DNA of 64,000 nucleotides from Vespula vulgaris (taxonomy: Eukaryota > Arthropoda > Insecta > Hymenoptera > Vespidae): NCBI RefSeq assembly GCF_905475345.1, contig NC_066587.1, positions 2,105,570 to 2,169,569 of the forward strand, in the 5' to 3' direction. Of the stretch, positions 25,793 through 39,372 are shown piece by piece. Numbering within the stretch: the first letter of the stretch is position 1; each line of letters begins with the position of its first letter. Under the pieces are notes generated by a model. That model did not search any database. It saw nothing but the letters and a program-made list of their open reading frames with translations, and had not been told where the DNA came from. Position numbers and translations under genes: made by a program.

Positions 25793-28221
25793 ATGTCGGA
25801 AGGGGAGATTTTAGCGTCTCAGAAGAAGCCGCAGCCATTTCAACAACCTCAGCAATTAGGAGCGGGTTCAATGGCGAATATGGCGTGGCAATATCCGTCA
25901 CCAAATAACATGCACACTATGTTTCCATCTTATCCAGGGTAAAAAAAAATGTTTTCAATCGTTGATACGAGATATATATATATATATATATATTAATTAA
26001 ACAGAATTTATTAAATCTGATATTAGACCTTATGATATATATATATATATATATATGATATATATATTATATATATATATATATATATACATATATATAC
26101 ATACTACAAAAGCAATAATGATTAGTACGATTATTTATAGATACAATTCTTTATATACATTCTTATTTGATGTAGATATAGATATATGTAAGGTAGAACA
26201 AATTCAAAGCAAGTTATAAATGAAGTAATAACTATTTAAATGTATTTTATTCAAATTTAATTTATTTAAAATTTATTTTTTAGCTTATATAAAAATTAAA
26301 GAATTTATATTTCTGTTTTTAATTATCCTGTTTTATGCTTAAATATACATGTTGTATTAATCCATATAATTATTATATATTAATCTGTCAATTGGATAGA
26401 ACAAGATGACTTGTCACAAAGACTTAATTTCTTTCTTAATAAAAAAATAAATAAGTCATTTGTTTCTCATTCTTATTTAGAAAGTATTATACTTTCCAAT
26501 TTTTTATTTTATGATTAATTTTTTTTTTTTCTTTTTCTTTTTTGTTACAGACAATTATATGGGACAGGATATCAAGGAGTACCGCATCAAGGTCAAATGT
26601 TTAATTATTATCACACGATGATGCCTGCCTATGGGCATGCTTTTAATCCACAGCAAATGCAGCAACATCCACAACATCAACAACAACAACAGCCTCTTCA
26701 GCAGCAGAATTCACAGGGAAATAATCAAATAAAACCACAACTTCATCAACAGCCTCCAGTACCTGGGACCCCTATGACTTTAGACGATGATTCCGATCTC
26801 CCTCCTCTACCTCCTGGTCCTCCGCCGCCTCTACAACCTACTCAGCAACATAACCAGGTACAACCATCGATGCAGCCTCATTCTGGATTTGTCTACGGTG
26901 CATTTTCCTATGGCAATTGGAACGGAGTACATAATGACCTCTCTCGTAAGTATTTTTTATAAAATTATTAAAATCTTACGTGTCAAAATCAATGTAATTA
27001 AATAAGACTATCCTTTTCAGAATACAATGGACAAGTTCGATTCAATCTACAGAACAAGAAAGTTGGATTAGGATTTCCTCAATCAGGCAACAGTGGAGCT
27101 GCAAAGAAAAAACGTAAGAGGAACAAAAATCTAGCAGCACAATTCAACAATAACTTTCAGGGAAACAATACAACAAATTTTGTATCGGAACCCAATCTCA
27201 AAGTGGAGTTACCACCCTTACCTCCTATTCAACATGAAATAGCTGCACCCCCTCCACCCATTGAGGAATCTCCTGATCCTGTTGCACCTGCCACTACAGC
27301 GGTCAGTGCATCTCTGAATACTAGTGTTCCAGTGGGAGGTACTCCCCCTGTTGCAACGAATGCTAATCCAGTTGGGGATTGGCCTGACAGCTTAAAGAAT
27401 TATGTGAACAGGTGTTATGAAAAGTGCAAAACGGCAGTTGACAAGGATCAGGTTGAAATTATACTCAAAGGGAAAATAACACGAGCTGCTAATGACGGCT
27501 CGCTTTGGGTAAAAGATTGGGACAAAGAGCCTTTACCTAGTATACACAGTGAACGTATGACCATGACGATAAAGCCTCAGAAGCCGGCGTTAAAGTTGAA
27601 TAATCCTTTGGTTAATCCATTGGCAAATACACAGGGAGGCTTGCGCAAGTCAGGGCTTTCCACTTCTCTTGGAGCTAGGCTTGGCGCGCGTCTCTCTGTG
27701 ACTCATAGGCGGTCAAGATCAAGGTCGAGATCGAGGTCGAGATCGAGATCAAGATCAAGATCGAAAACGAGGTCGAGGTCGAGGTCAAGATCAAGGTCGA
27801 GGTCGAGGTCGAGGTCACGTTCTCACTCACGTAGTCCCCCCTTAAGGAAGTACAGGCGTAGCACGTCCTCTTCGTCTAACGTTAGCGATCGGGAATATGA
27901 CAGCAAATCGTTGAAAACGAAAAAATCAACGCGAAATAAACAAAATCACAACAACAAGAAAACCAAGAAGACTAAGCAGACAAAATCACATTTCTATTCC
28001 GAGTTTGGTTTAGCTTCAGGCAATAGCGATGAACTAGGATCCAAGGAGAAACTTCAGCAACGTGCGGCACGATTTAACGATCCCATTTCTAGGACATTCA
28101 ACAGTAGCGTTAGAGATGATCCGACCGCTGAGTTTGACTTCACCGGACTTCACATCGTTGGAACTTGCAAGGACTTAGAAAAACCGTATTTACGCCTTAC
28201 ATCGGTAAGACATTTCAATAA

Positions 28222-28278
<57 letters not shown>

Positions 28279-29650
28279 AAAACAAAGTTACATCTGTATA
28301 ATCTTTTAGGCTCCAGCCCCATCTGCAATTCGACCGGTAAGTGTTCTTCAAAATTCGTTGGCCTATGTCAAGAATCGTTGGGTAGTGGAACAAGACTACA
28401 GATATGCTTGTGACCAATTAAAATCTATTCGACAAGATCTTACCGTGCAAGGTATCAGAGATGCATTCACTGTCCATGTTTATGAAACCCACGCTCGTGT
28501 AGCTTTAGAACGTGGGGATCATGAAGAATTTAATCAATGTCAAACACAATTAAGAATGTTATATCAAGATGTGGGTGGTGAAAATCGATGCGAATTTGTG
28601 GCGTACCGTATATTGTATTATATCTTTACAAAAAATACTTTAGGTAAATATAGACGATCATATAATAACAATGTGTCTGTATATGAAATTTTCTAATATA
28701 ATTTTTTTTTTTTATTCATTACAGATTTGACAACAATTTTAGCATCACTTAATGGAGAAGACAAAAAAGATGAGTGCATTAAACATGCATTGAAAGTTCG
28801 CTCAGCTTGGTGGCTGGGTAATTTTCATGCTTTATTCAAATTATACAGAAGTGCACCAAGAATGGCTGCTTTTCTGATGGATTGGTTTGCTGCTAGAGAG
28901 CGGAAGATTGCTTTGAAGCAAATGATAAAATCGTAAGTACAACATTATTTTCAAATTATTTATCATTGCATATCTTGATATTAACTAACAGTATAGTGAT
29001 ATTATATTTGATGCGATGCATATACGTACCTAGTTTTCAATATTTAATCTAACAATTTCTGATTAAGATAAGACTAAAGTATGAAATAAAAATGTTTAGT
29101 TAGAAATTACAAATACAATTACTTTTTGAAGAGTAGAAGCTTGAATATAACAGTAAAAATGTATATACATTTATTTATATTTAATTATTTTTATGTTTAT
29201 ATACATAAATTGTATAAAATACACAAATTAGATTTAATGATATAGGTACATATTTAAAAAGTAGAGAGAAAGAGAGAAAGTGAAATTATAATTATGAAGA
29301 TTTCTGTTACAGGGTACTGCAGCTGAAAGTTGAATTTTTTTTTTATGTATATGTTTATTATTCATATCTTATATTGTTCTATATATACATAAATGTATGT
29401 ATCTATACATACATGCATACATACATATATGTATATATATATATGTATATTTATTCGTCTAACGTTTGTATTTCTTCTACTGTTTAGCTACCGGCAAAAT
29501 TTGGCGGTTGATTTCATCGTAGCAGAATTGGCCTTTGAATCTTTGGACAAGTTCTATGAATTTGTCAGTGAATTTACATTGGTTTATGCTGATCCTGAAC
29601 GGCGTCTAATCGACTGTAAAACAAGCAGTGGTTGTCTAGGTGGTTGGTAA
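25793..29650 (+). CDS. Leng8: LENG8 homologue, SAC3/GANP-family protein with RS repeat
   Basis: Homologue of leukocyte receptor cluster member 8, a SAC3/GANP-domain nuclear protein linked to mRNA retention, export and splicing. Six exons, 25793-25938, 26551-26945, 27021-28204, 28310-28643, 28725-28932 and 29488-29650, sum to 809 residues, close to human LENG8 (about 800). The N-terminal third is Gln/Pro-rich (AFNPQQMQQHPQHQ, LPPLPPGPPPP). A basic KKKRKRNK patch may be a nuclear signal. An Arg-Ser dipeptide run is encoded at about 27709-27840. After it, EKLQQRAARFND leads into the conserved C-terminal part with NRWVVEQDYRYACDQLKSIRQDLTVQ split over the exon, then QCQTQLRMLY, EFVAYRILYYIFT, RSAWWLGNFHALFKLY and a last exon ending TLVYADPERRLIDCKTS. 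The start is the first in-frame ATG after stops at the exon's 5' side. Confidence 0.92.
27709..27840 (+). repeat. Leng8: RS-encoding hexamer repeat inside LENG8 exon 3
   Basis: AGGTCGAGATCG-like units repeat about twenty times and encode alternating Arg-Ser. Third-position changes (TCG, TCA) are scattered, so the protein repeat is kept while the DNA diverges. RS runs are phosphorylated by SR kinases and drive speckle localisation in known proteins. Confidence 0.85.
28231..28271. repeat. (TA)n microsatellite in LENG8 intron 3
   Basis: Alternating TA run occupying much of a 105-base intron between LENG8 exons 3 and 4. Confidence 0.9.
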
Positions 29651-31669
29651 AGAAATCTCTCTTGCCTACTTCGCTATAAATCGCAAAGTGAATGGCAATA
29701 ATTAAATCGAGAAGCACTTTCTATGTGCATACATATGTATATGCATATGTTTCCTGATTCGACATAATATGTATGTGCAACTTCTTACTTGCACATCCAT
29801 ATACATATGCATATATTCTAAAATCGATACGGGTTCATTCATTTTTCTTGCTTAAAGAGCTGATATAAACCAATTCTTTTGAATAATTTTCAATCATTGT
29901 CATCGATTGGAAATGGTTTACAGCCCAAGCAAAATTTTACTACTTGAAACATTCTTCGAGAAATTTGTGCATTATTGTCGCGTGCGTTGAGGATTATCTT
30001 TTGGAATTATGAATTACAAGAGAGTAGGGAATATAAAATTCATAATGATTATTGGTGGTTTAGATATTATAAAAACGAAGAAAAAAGCCAGAAAGATCAA
30101 ATAGTTTTATAATTTCTATGAAAATATCTTATATATATATATCTCAATCCAAGTCGGTATGAAACCGAAACTTGTGAAGAATCAGTCAGAGAGGGTATAA
30201 AACTTGTTTTCTTCATAAAAATTTCTCTTCTTCTCTATTTCCCGTCGTTCGGCTAAAAGAAAAGGCCCAAATTTTTCTCCTTATGTCTGGTGCCAGGTAT
30301 TCCAATGAATTCTTCGAATTCTTGGTAATGTGTAGATCATTCTTTTTGCTACACACTTTTTATAAGGATAAAACTACCAATTGTACGAAGAGGAACAAAT
30401 TTCTGAAGATTTTAATCTGATGTGTCTGGGCGAACTATATGTTCAATTTAACAAGTGTATTTCCTCATGGAATATTCTCTATGGGAAGGTAGAAGAAAAT
30501 CATGAAACTTCAAAGACAGCAGCACTATAGAACATACAAAAATGAGTGGTGATTGAGATTTGATGCAAGAAGATCAATATCTATAGGATACAATGAGGAT
30601 GATGGAAGCTACTGTTTCTTTTTAGCAAAAAAAAAAAAAAAAAAAAAAAAGAGAGAGAAATACTCAAAGAAGATTACATCCGCGAAAAAACTTTAATATC
30701 ATTTTTTTTTATGCTGGACATTTGTATATATGCATCTTGCGAACCAACCAAGTTCTAGTTTTATAATATTTAGTGCAAAGAGGTAAACATACATCAGTTT
30801 GTTGCCCAATTAAGAAACTAAAATACTTTTCTTAACGTTAAGGAAAATCTGTAAGATTTTCAAATCGGGGGGGTTAGATATTTAATTGTAAGATAAAATA
30901 CATGTATGATGTTGTGCATAATAAATTATTTAATTTTCCGAACATTTTGTGTTATCGATAAATCAAATCTAAACGCACTTTCAATTATAGATCGCGACTC
31001 GTTTAATCACTCATCAATCTTGTTATAATAAATAATCAATTGATATATGTATATGCTTTCATATATTTATGAGGATATTATAGCAATGCAATGCACAAAG
31101 AATATTTAAGTCAAAAAAGAAAATGTTGAAATTATCATTTAACACATACACCACAAACAGAGAAATTCGATACTCATTCGAATATCATAATATTTATCAC
31201 TGTCGACCAGCGACATTGTTACAAAAGTAATAATACTGTATGGACACATGCGTGTAAATATAACGTATACTTATCATAGAATACAAATTTTCAAACGAAA
31301 ACAATAAACAATAATATAGAGATTTTTCGACAATAGTAAAAAAAATGAGCACTTCGTAGGAACACAGTTTATACGAGATAACCAGATGATTTCGCTTTGA
31401 TGAGTCGCTAACTACTATACAGTGCGTTATAATAATCTTATATATTAAGTGTTTTTTTTTTTTCATTTTGTTTTTTTCTCTCCTAATGATATACAATATG
31501 TATGTATATTAATAATACTCGACATATATTATGCATTTTAACAAATGAAGCATTAACGAAATAGAAAAAATGTTAACATTATGTTTGTTGTTGTTGTTGT
31601 TGTTGAAGCATAGAGTCTGAAAAATTGGAATCGATATGATCTGTATGATTTTTTTCTTGTAGATTGAAT
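29651..31669. other. Convergent 3' region (LENG8 / PKA-R1)
   Basis: About 2 kb without coding exons, presumably long 3' UTRs. It contains an A-run at about 30629-30650 and a GTT/CAA triplet run at 31584-31604. No RNA gene was recognised. Confidence 0.55.
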
Positions 31670-32617
31670 TTATACCGAAAGGGATACAAAACTGTTATAC
31701 TGAGTAATGTTGCGTTTCAAAATGTCAGCGCACGGTCCTAAGACACGTTCAAATCTGGCTCTGTCTAATTTGACGCATTTTAAAGGACCCCTAGCTACGA
31801 CCGTTGCTGCCCTTGGCCGATCCAATAGTAATGCTATTTCCCCTATTAATTGTTATTACATATATCAATACATATATATATTAGATAAATGCATAAAAAG
31901 ATCAAAAATAATATCATCATAACAATCGTTTGATATATATACACATATAAAGTAATTAATGTGAAATTAATGTGAAAAAAATACTTATATTACCGAAGTA
32001 ATCGGATGGACCCAGACGACCCACTTCTGCAGGTTCTGGTGGTTCCGCTCCTTCCGAGCGTTGTTGTAAGACTACAGCAGTTCCTTCAACAATGATATAA
32101 AAATCTTCACCAGGTTCACCCTGTCTTACTATCATTTCTCCGTCATCAAACGCAACTGGTTCTAAGGCATCAGCCACTGTAAGTCTTTCCCATTTGTCTA
32201 AAGATTCTATGAATAAAAGAAGAAGTTTATGTCGGTACTTTTATACTTCTTATCATCTATTAGATATTAATATAAACAAGGGTGGGAAGAAAAAAGAAAT
32301 CAACAATGTACCTAAAATCGAGACTCTAGAAAGAAATTCCTCATACATTTTTCGTTTCCTTATCGTCGAACCCATCAAAATTCTACGATAAGAATCCCTA
32401 TCTATACCCCATAATTTAACATCAGTTTTTGCTCTAACTGTAGCGGCACGTGGAGTTCCATAAATTAATGCGAGTTCACCGAAACTTCCACCTTCTCCAA
32501 TCGTCGTTACTAATTCACCATTAACGAATATCTCAACCTCGCCTTGGTCGATTACGTAAAAGTTGTCACCTTCGTCACCTTTAAGGAAGACAAAAAAATC
32601 AATAAATTCAAGCAAAA

Positions 32618-32658
<41 letters not shown>

Positions 32659-34555
32659 GTATCTGCGTGTGTATATATATACACGCACATATATACGTCG
32701 TTAAAGAAAGAAATAATAGAAAGAGAGAGACAGAGTGTATATATATATATATATACATATATACATATATGACTATCTATACAGAATAGATCAAAAGTTC
32801 CTAGGTAATTTTAAAAATCAATTAATCCTTTTCAACTTTTTAGATTAATTTTTTTTTTTAATTATAAGATTACAGGTCTAGGAACTTCCGCCACCCTATA
32901 TATACGCGCATTAGGACTTAACCTTGACGTATTATCGCTTCTCCAGGTAAAAAGGTAACGGGAAACATAGCGTCGAATATATCAGATCGTTCATTTTCAT
33001 CAAGATGAGCAAAGAGAACATTCTTAGCAATAGCTTTGCTCAAAGCAGCCATTGTTTTGTAATCCTTTGGTACAACTTTTTTAACATAGCTAGTAGCATC
33101 TTCTTCTGATACCGGCTCTGCCGAGATACCACCACGACGTCTTGGAACTTGTGGTCCTTGTTGACCGGCAGGCATATCCTCCGTGTCCTCGGGACTCGTA
33201 GCGATTTGTTGTTTAGCATCGTGAGCTTGTTCCTATTAAATTTTATAATTCATATGTTAAAATAATAATCTTTTTAAGATCTATGAAAAAAAGGAAAAAC
33301 AGAAAAATTATTGTTAACCTAAAAATCATCTTCTCTCTAATGTCCAACATTATAAGTCCTTTTATAATTAGATCCTAAAATTTAATAACAAAAGATTTAC
33401 AGTTAAAATCACATCTTAAAATCTTTTTAACCTAAACATCTTTTCTCTATCCTTTCATTCCTACCAACGTTAAATCATTAAGTATCGAAATTTAATATAA
33501 CAAATATTTTATAAAATCATAATTTTTTTTATAAAGGATGCGATAAAAACAATTCCATTTTGATTGACAAGTCATATTATCTTTTCATGTTATTTCCTCT
33601 CCCTCTTCTTTCTCTAAGCATTAAATAGTTAAATAATATAATACGGACCATATATGAAGAACAGGGTTGCGGGGAAGGGAAGGTTAGCGAATAATGGCAT
33701 AGGTCAGTTGGCGTTTTTACGAACGAGTGCTTTTATAAACATTAATATCGGATATGTAACGATGCTTTAACGAACATTAAATATCGTTGATTTCTTATGA
33801 ATATTTTAATGATAAAGGATTTTTAATATAACAGAAAAGTGGCAAGTAATAAGATATAAAAGCGTATGTCAATTTGTAAGAATGAAAAAGAAAGATAGAA
33901 GAGAAAAAGAAAAAAAAATAGACCCGCGCCTTTTTTTAAACGTTTCAAAAGATTTTATCGGTGTAAAAAACAAAAAAGAAACACGTAAATTTCTTCGAAC
34001 TTATCAATATATAAATTCTCTCTTTTCTTTTTGTATACTTTCTTCTTCTAAAAGACGACATCACACATACCTGGTGATTCATCCTTTATGCGTCTCTTTC
34101 TCTCGTCGTTTTTGGTTCGGCACGTAAGAATATAAATGAAATTCAGTCGAAAACGTGCGCGCGCTCTCTTTCTCTCTCTCTCTCTCTTTCTTTCTTTTTT
34201 GTACTACGTTGATCTTTAAAAGATATGTGCCGCCGCGACTCGTTACGCGTCGTGCGCGTACGACGCAATTACTTAAAAATGATGAGTTTTTCCAAAAGAA
34301 GAAAGTAAAAAAAATATAAATAAATAATCGTCGAGAATTTGTATCTCCTATACCGAATATAGAAAATAAAAAATAAAAAGAAGAGATAGGTTAATCCTCG
34401 GTCGTTGTCGTTCGTAGATTGACGTTCCGCTTGGTACTTTTTCTCTCGCGCGTTACCTTCTAAGGCTTCCCTGAATCTGATTAACCGATGACCCTACAAC
34501 ACACGACGCTCGATCCCGCGCTACTTGCTTTTCCGCTACGGCGGCAACACAGATG

Positions 34556-34586
<31 letters not shown>

Positions 34587-35063
34587 TCACCACCCCTTTG
34601 TTATATAGTAAAATCGTATTTGTAGATCGAAAGTGAGAATGCAGAGAATCAACGAGCAAGCGAACTAACAGCACATTGATCGAGCGTTTAATTTATCAGC
34701 GGATGTCTACGAACTAAACATCGTATTCGATGTCTTGATCTTTCTCTCTTTCTCTCTTTCTCCCCTCTCCCTGTCTCTCTCCCCTTAGTTTCCAAATTTT
34801 TGGAAAACGACGTCGATGTGTGTACGCGTTACGTTTGTATGCCTCCTGGCTAAGGTTCTGCCTCGTTATATTTCGAGCATATGCTATGTTTAGATCCGTG
34901 GCCCCTGTACAACACGTTTCCCCTTCCTCCCTCCTTTATCCATCCATCCTACTACACCTCCCCATTTCCCCTTCTATTCTCTCTTTCGCTCTGTCTTTTA
35001 TTACCCCCACCCAATTTCTTCTCTTCTTTTCTCATATGTTCATCTACGCGCGAAGCTTCAACC

Positions 35064-35146
<83 letters not shown>

Positions 35147-35374
35147 ATTTTGTCTCATACTTTCTCCTCTTATGCATGCATGCACTTACAAGGGATAAAT
35201 AATAATTTTCTCTATCAGGATAACACCCTTTTCCGCTCGGAAAGCGTCACCCCGTTTGCACATGCTTCGTATGCGGCTTATCTTCGGTCGGCGATGCCGA
35301 AGAGCAGCTTTTGCTCTCTTTTAAATTCATCTGTGTTTGTATGTGTGCATGCTGTTACTGCTGCTATCTATCTA

Positions 35375-35417
<43 letters not shown>

Positions 35418-35995
35418 GTCTCTGCTGTGGATGTTAATGCGCGTGTCGAGGTCGCTCGCGTACCTTTCGCTCGATGTCGTCATGGCCGTGATTTTACGTC
35501 ATCGTTATCGCGCCGTACCAATTTCATCTTTCTTCCTCTATCCCCACTCCTATCCTTTCTACCTACTATTACTATACTCTACGATCAAGATATTTTTTGA
35601 TGACGTATAAGAAAAGAGCATATATACTAACTACAAGGCTGTTATTATATAGTGGGAAAGAAACATTGAATGTACGAAATCTCATGTAACGTAGTCTTAT
35701 CAACGTTTAGTCTAATTATATAGTTTTCTTCTATTATATATTGCTACAATCATAATATGTAGTAAAGTCAGGTTTTTATAATTCATATTGTTTTTAGAAA
35801 TGTTTTTGTTTTGTCGCAGTAAATACGTTGTCTTCGATATTAATTAGGATTCTTGTATTTCTTTCTTAATGATTAAATTTATCTTAAGGTTGTCTTGTAA
35901 TCGCAACAGAAAACAAGATTTTGGTGTTTTACATATATGTCGTCACAAGTATATAGTATTTGAATGTTCATTAAAATTGTGTATATTATAAATAA

Positions 35996-36043
<48 letters not shown>

Positions 36044-36593
36044 TGAAGCAACGTGCAACAAATTTATAAAGAAAGATCAAGTTTTTAACATTTCCTGATA
36101 GTTGATACGAACAAGTAAAATTGCACACGAACAAATATAATTATTAGTAACATGATTTATATATATCTTTTGTCATCTACTTTTAGTATCGTTTAGAAAT
36201 TGATTTCTATTAAAAATTGATTCCTAATAAATTAATAACTTGCAATAAGATTTATAATATAATAATATTTTTAACAATACATTGAGTTATTTAGAAAAAT
36301 ACGTAATTCACATTATCTAATTGATTCTCTTATATTATTCTAACGTTCTTGTTTTAAAACAATTATGTTGTTTAAAATTTACATGTAAGGTTATGAAATT
36401 AAAGATTAAGATTATTTCTGATACATACCCTTTCCAATTTCTGAAAATATTCTCTCAAGAACGATATTGGATTTTCAGGTCTGCCCACACAGAGTTGCAC
36501 TATACAATCTTTTAAAACTTGTTGAATGTTATGTCTTTGAACGTATTCCTCGCACTCGCGTAAACTTTGTTCTTCCTCGAGATTCGCCGCCAT
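31670..36593 (-). CDS. Pka-R1: cAMP-dependent protein kinase type I regulatory subunit
   Basis: Binds and inhibits the PKA catalytic subunit until cAMP releases it. Exons in coding order are 36593-36429, 33232-32923, 32578-32312, 32206-31994 and 31842-31670, giving 375 residues, the family length. Exon 1 encodes the dimerisation/docking domain (ECEEYVQRHNIQQVLKDCIV ... PISFLREYFQKLER). The inhibitory pseudosubstrate RRRGGI is at residues 86-91, marking type I. Two cyclic-nucleotide-binding domains follow, each with its phosphate-binding cassette: FGELALIYGTPRAA and FGEIALLLDRPRAA. A 3.2-kb intron separates the dimerisation exon from the rest and contains a CpG-rich zone with a candidate second first exon (34071-34082). 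A short inverted-end element lies in the intron between exons 2 and 3. Confidence 0.96.
32781..32903. mobile_element. Short inverted-end repeat (MITE-like) in a PKA-R1 intron
   Basis: AAGTTCCTAG at 32795-32804 is found inverted at 32878-32887, and the right end continues as an inverted AGGGTGG motif next to TATATA. The interior CTAGGTAATTTTAAAAATCA is closely matched by sequence at 59059-59078, so this is a dispersed family. The element is about 120 bp with no coding capacity. Confidence 0.45.
34071..34082 (-). CDS. Pka-R1: Candidate alternative first coding exon of PKA-R1 (4 codons)
   Basis: On the minus strand, ATG-AAT-CAC-CAG is followed at once by a strong donor GTATGT. Spliced to the acceptor at 33232 it is exactly in frame with E-Q-A-H-D, and a TAA two codons upstream makes this ATG the first of its frame. 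The product would be 324 residues with the pseudosubstrate and both cAMP sites but no dimerisation domain. This is a prediction from sequence; it has the right splice signal, phase and CpG-rich upstream DNA. Confidence 0.5.
35068..35142. repeat. (CT)n microsatellite
   Basis: About 75 bases of uninterrupted CT in the first intron of PKA-R1. Confidence 0.97.
35365..35422. repeat. (TCTA)/(TCTG)n microsatellite
   Basis: Tetranucleotide run changing from TCTA to TCTG units within the PKA-R1 first intron. Confidence 0.92.
35999..36042. repeat. (TA)n microsatellite
   Basis: Alternating TA run of about 44 bases in the PKA-R1 first intron. Confidence 0.95.
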
Positions 36594-37742
36594 ATTGATG
36601 AGAACAACTTAACACTTTATTGCTAGTATCTTTTCGATAGTCCTTCACCCAAATCGATTATTTGATTCATCTCGTGTTCTTGACGACGACGATGATCTTT
36701 TTGACAACAAGTGATAAATATCCAGTTGTCGTTGTTGTTCATAGCGATATACATACATATATGAAAGTTGTTAAGGCCGCAATGTAAAACAAATTAAAGT
36801 TCTGTTAACACGGAAATCTGAAAAAAAATAAAAATTTGATTTTCATACATCTTTTACTTCAAAAAAAAAGAAGATACTATTTGAGAAGTAAAAAAAGCAT
36901 TTAGATATCCGTTTTATGATGATCAAATAATACATACCATTAATTAAAAATTATGATGCATAAGACGATAACGATGTTTCACTTTGCTATAAAATTACGC
37001 CTTATGAAGATTTTCTATTATATTAACGAACAACGATATCAGTGTTATCAATATATCAATATGATAATTTCAATAACTTTTAACGCGAGACTCTCTCTCT
37101 CTCTCTCTCTGTCTCTCTCTTTCTCTCTCTCTCTCTTTCTTTCTCTCTACGTCGCGGCAAATACAAGAGATATAATACTACAATCGTCACTCCACCCACA
37201 CCTCCTCTCCACTGTTTGTCTTATACCATATATAAATGCGATAACTCGAAAATGTAAGCATAGCGAGATCGAGTGTTATATCGAACTAAATCGATTCGGA
37301 TAACGAGTAATCGATATATTTATCGAATATTCTCTCATTTGAATTTATGATTGTCAGAGTACAATGACAGCGTCGTTTAGAATGATATTACAGTGCCGTC
37401 TATCATACGAATTAGTAACGATACCGACTGTCGGTAATATTGCTTCCTAAATATTATTAATTGTGGTATATATAAGCATAATATTTTGAAAGATAAATAA
37501 TGTTTACAAAGAAAAAGCTATGTTGGATGTGTGTATCACAGAAATTTGTATAATAATAATAATAATAATAACAATAATGATAATAACAGTAATAGTAATA
37601 GTAATAATAATAATATGATACATTATCAATTCATATAAAATCATCGATATGTGTGACATATAATTACGACTATGTAATTATTTCGATCATTATTAATTAT
37701 AATGTATCTTAATTTTTTTTTTTTTATTAAAATATTTATTAA
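36594..37742. other. Region between PKA-R1 and the SLC17-like gene
   Basis: Upstream of PKA-R1 and downstream of the transporter, both on the minus strand. It has CT-rich DNA at 37090-37148 and an AAT-type triplet repeat at about 37547-37616. No coding exon is visible. Confidence 0.55.
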
Positions 37743-39324
37743 TTATAAATTATCTATTTCTAATCCTGGATTATCATAAACTATTTCTTCGCCTTGCTTT
37801 TTCGAAGTATCGTCGGCCCAACTTTGTTTTTCACCGGATGCAAAAATACCATAAATTATAGCACCTATGAGATACACTGAACCAGCAATAATAAATACTG
37901 TCCTCCATTCTGTTGCACTCTAAAATAAACATTAAACATAGTTCGTTTAAAAAATGCCTTATATTTATATTTATAATTGATGAATTATTTGTAATATAAA
38001 AGCTCTCACTTTATTTTGAACAATGTATCCAGTAATAATCGGACTCACGACTCCTGGTAAAGTTGCGATTGTATTGCCTATTCCCATTAATACACTGGCA
38101 TGTTTCGGAGCGATATCTAAATGATTGACTCTAGAAATGAATAAAAAATATATATTGAAGGGTTTATTATCAGTAGATATATTTAAATATATAAATTATA
38201 TGATATATATATATATATATATAACTGAATTCTAAGAATTACCCAAAGCCAGACCAAGCAAAGCCACCAAGGCCAACTGCTATGGTGATACAGATAACCG
38301 CTCCTACTTTAGTCGAGACAAAGGCAGTAGAGGTCATAAAGATCGTTTGAAAGATAAATGCACCGCAATTAAATATCTTACGAACCTAGAATACAAAATA
38401 AAGTAATTGTCACCAATGTTCGCCTTTTTTTTTCGTTTTTATCTTTTCATAATAGATTCGATTAGAATAAATCTATAAAAATACCTGAGTCGTCGTCAAA
38501 AGTTCTTTTGTTCTTAAATAATCAGCCAGTTGACCGGAAAATTGGACGACTATGGTCATCGCCAAATAAGGAAGAGCAGACATAAAACCGGTTGCTTCCA
38601 ATTCGGACTTGAGCACGTCTAATAATATCCAAATTTAATATCTATTAATCATAAAAATCATATGATACGTAAAAACATTAAAATAATTAAATGATTATGC
38701 CGACCCTTCATAAATGTTGGTAATTGAGTCAACATCGTATAAAATCCCCAATTTTCACTGAAATGAGCAGCGACTATAGCCCAAACAGGTGGTGAACTCA
38801 ACATAGCTTTCCACGGATGTTTTACTTTCTGCAAAAGCGATATAAATAATTAACGTATATCAAACTGAAAAATAAAATCAATATTGAGATAATATATAAG
38901 TTATATACTATAACATATTGAAACTTATATTTTTTAAATAATTATAAATTGATAACTATATAATACAATTTATAGGAAGCAGTTTTGCACTAACCATTTG
39001 GTTCCCAGTAATACCAATACTACTTTGAATATATTCCAATTCAGCTTGAGATATTCTAGGATCATCTGCAGGATGATCCTTGACTAGCATCCACCAGGCA
39101 ATGAACCAAATAAGTCCTACTGCTCCAAATACGTAGAAAACTGAAGACCAACCGAGATGTTCAGCCATTATGCCAGAAATAGGCATAGCAAAAACTGTTC
39201 CTAAAAAGCTACCAGAGAATGCCAAGGTTGCTAATTTCGATCTTTCCAATGGGGGTGCCCAATTAGCCCAAATTGCATGTATGCAAGGATATGTAACACC
39301 CTGTGAACAAATAAAAGGATTTAG

Positions 39325-39372
<48 letters not shown>

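Larger units (their letters stand above)
33233..36428 (-). other. Pka-R1: Large first intron of PKA-R1
   Basis: 3.2 kb. The zone at about 34100-34700 is CpG-rich with CT tracts, unlike the surrounding AT-rich intron, and resembles an internal promoter. Long CT (35068-35142), TGTC (about 35373-35412) and TA (35999-36042) microsatellites lie in the 5' half. The longer open frames across these tracts are repeat artefacts. Confidence 0.7.

Noticed and set aside
34820..35437. A 205-codon open frame rich in Ser and Leu on the plus strand
   Set aside because: It is produced by reading through CT and TGTC microsatellites within the PKA-R1 first intron; no conserved domain and opposite strand to the host gene.
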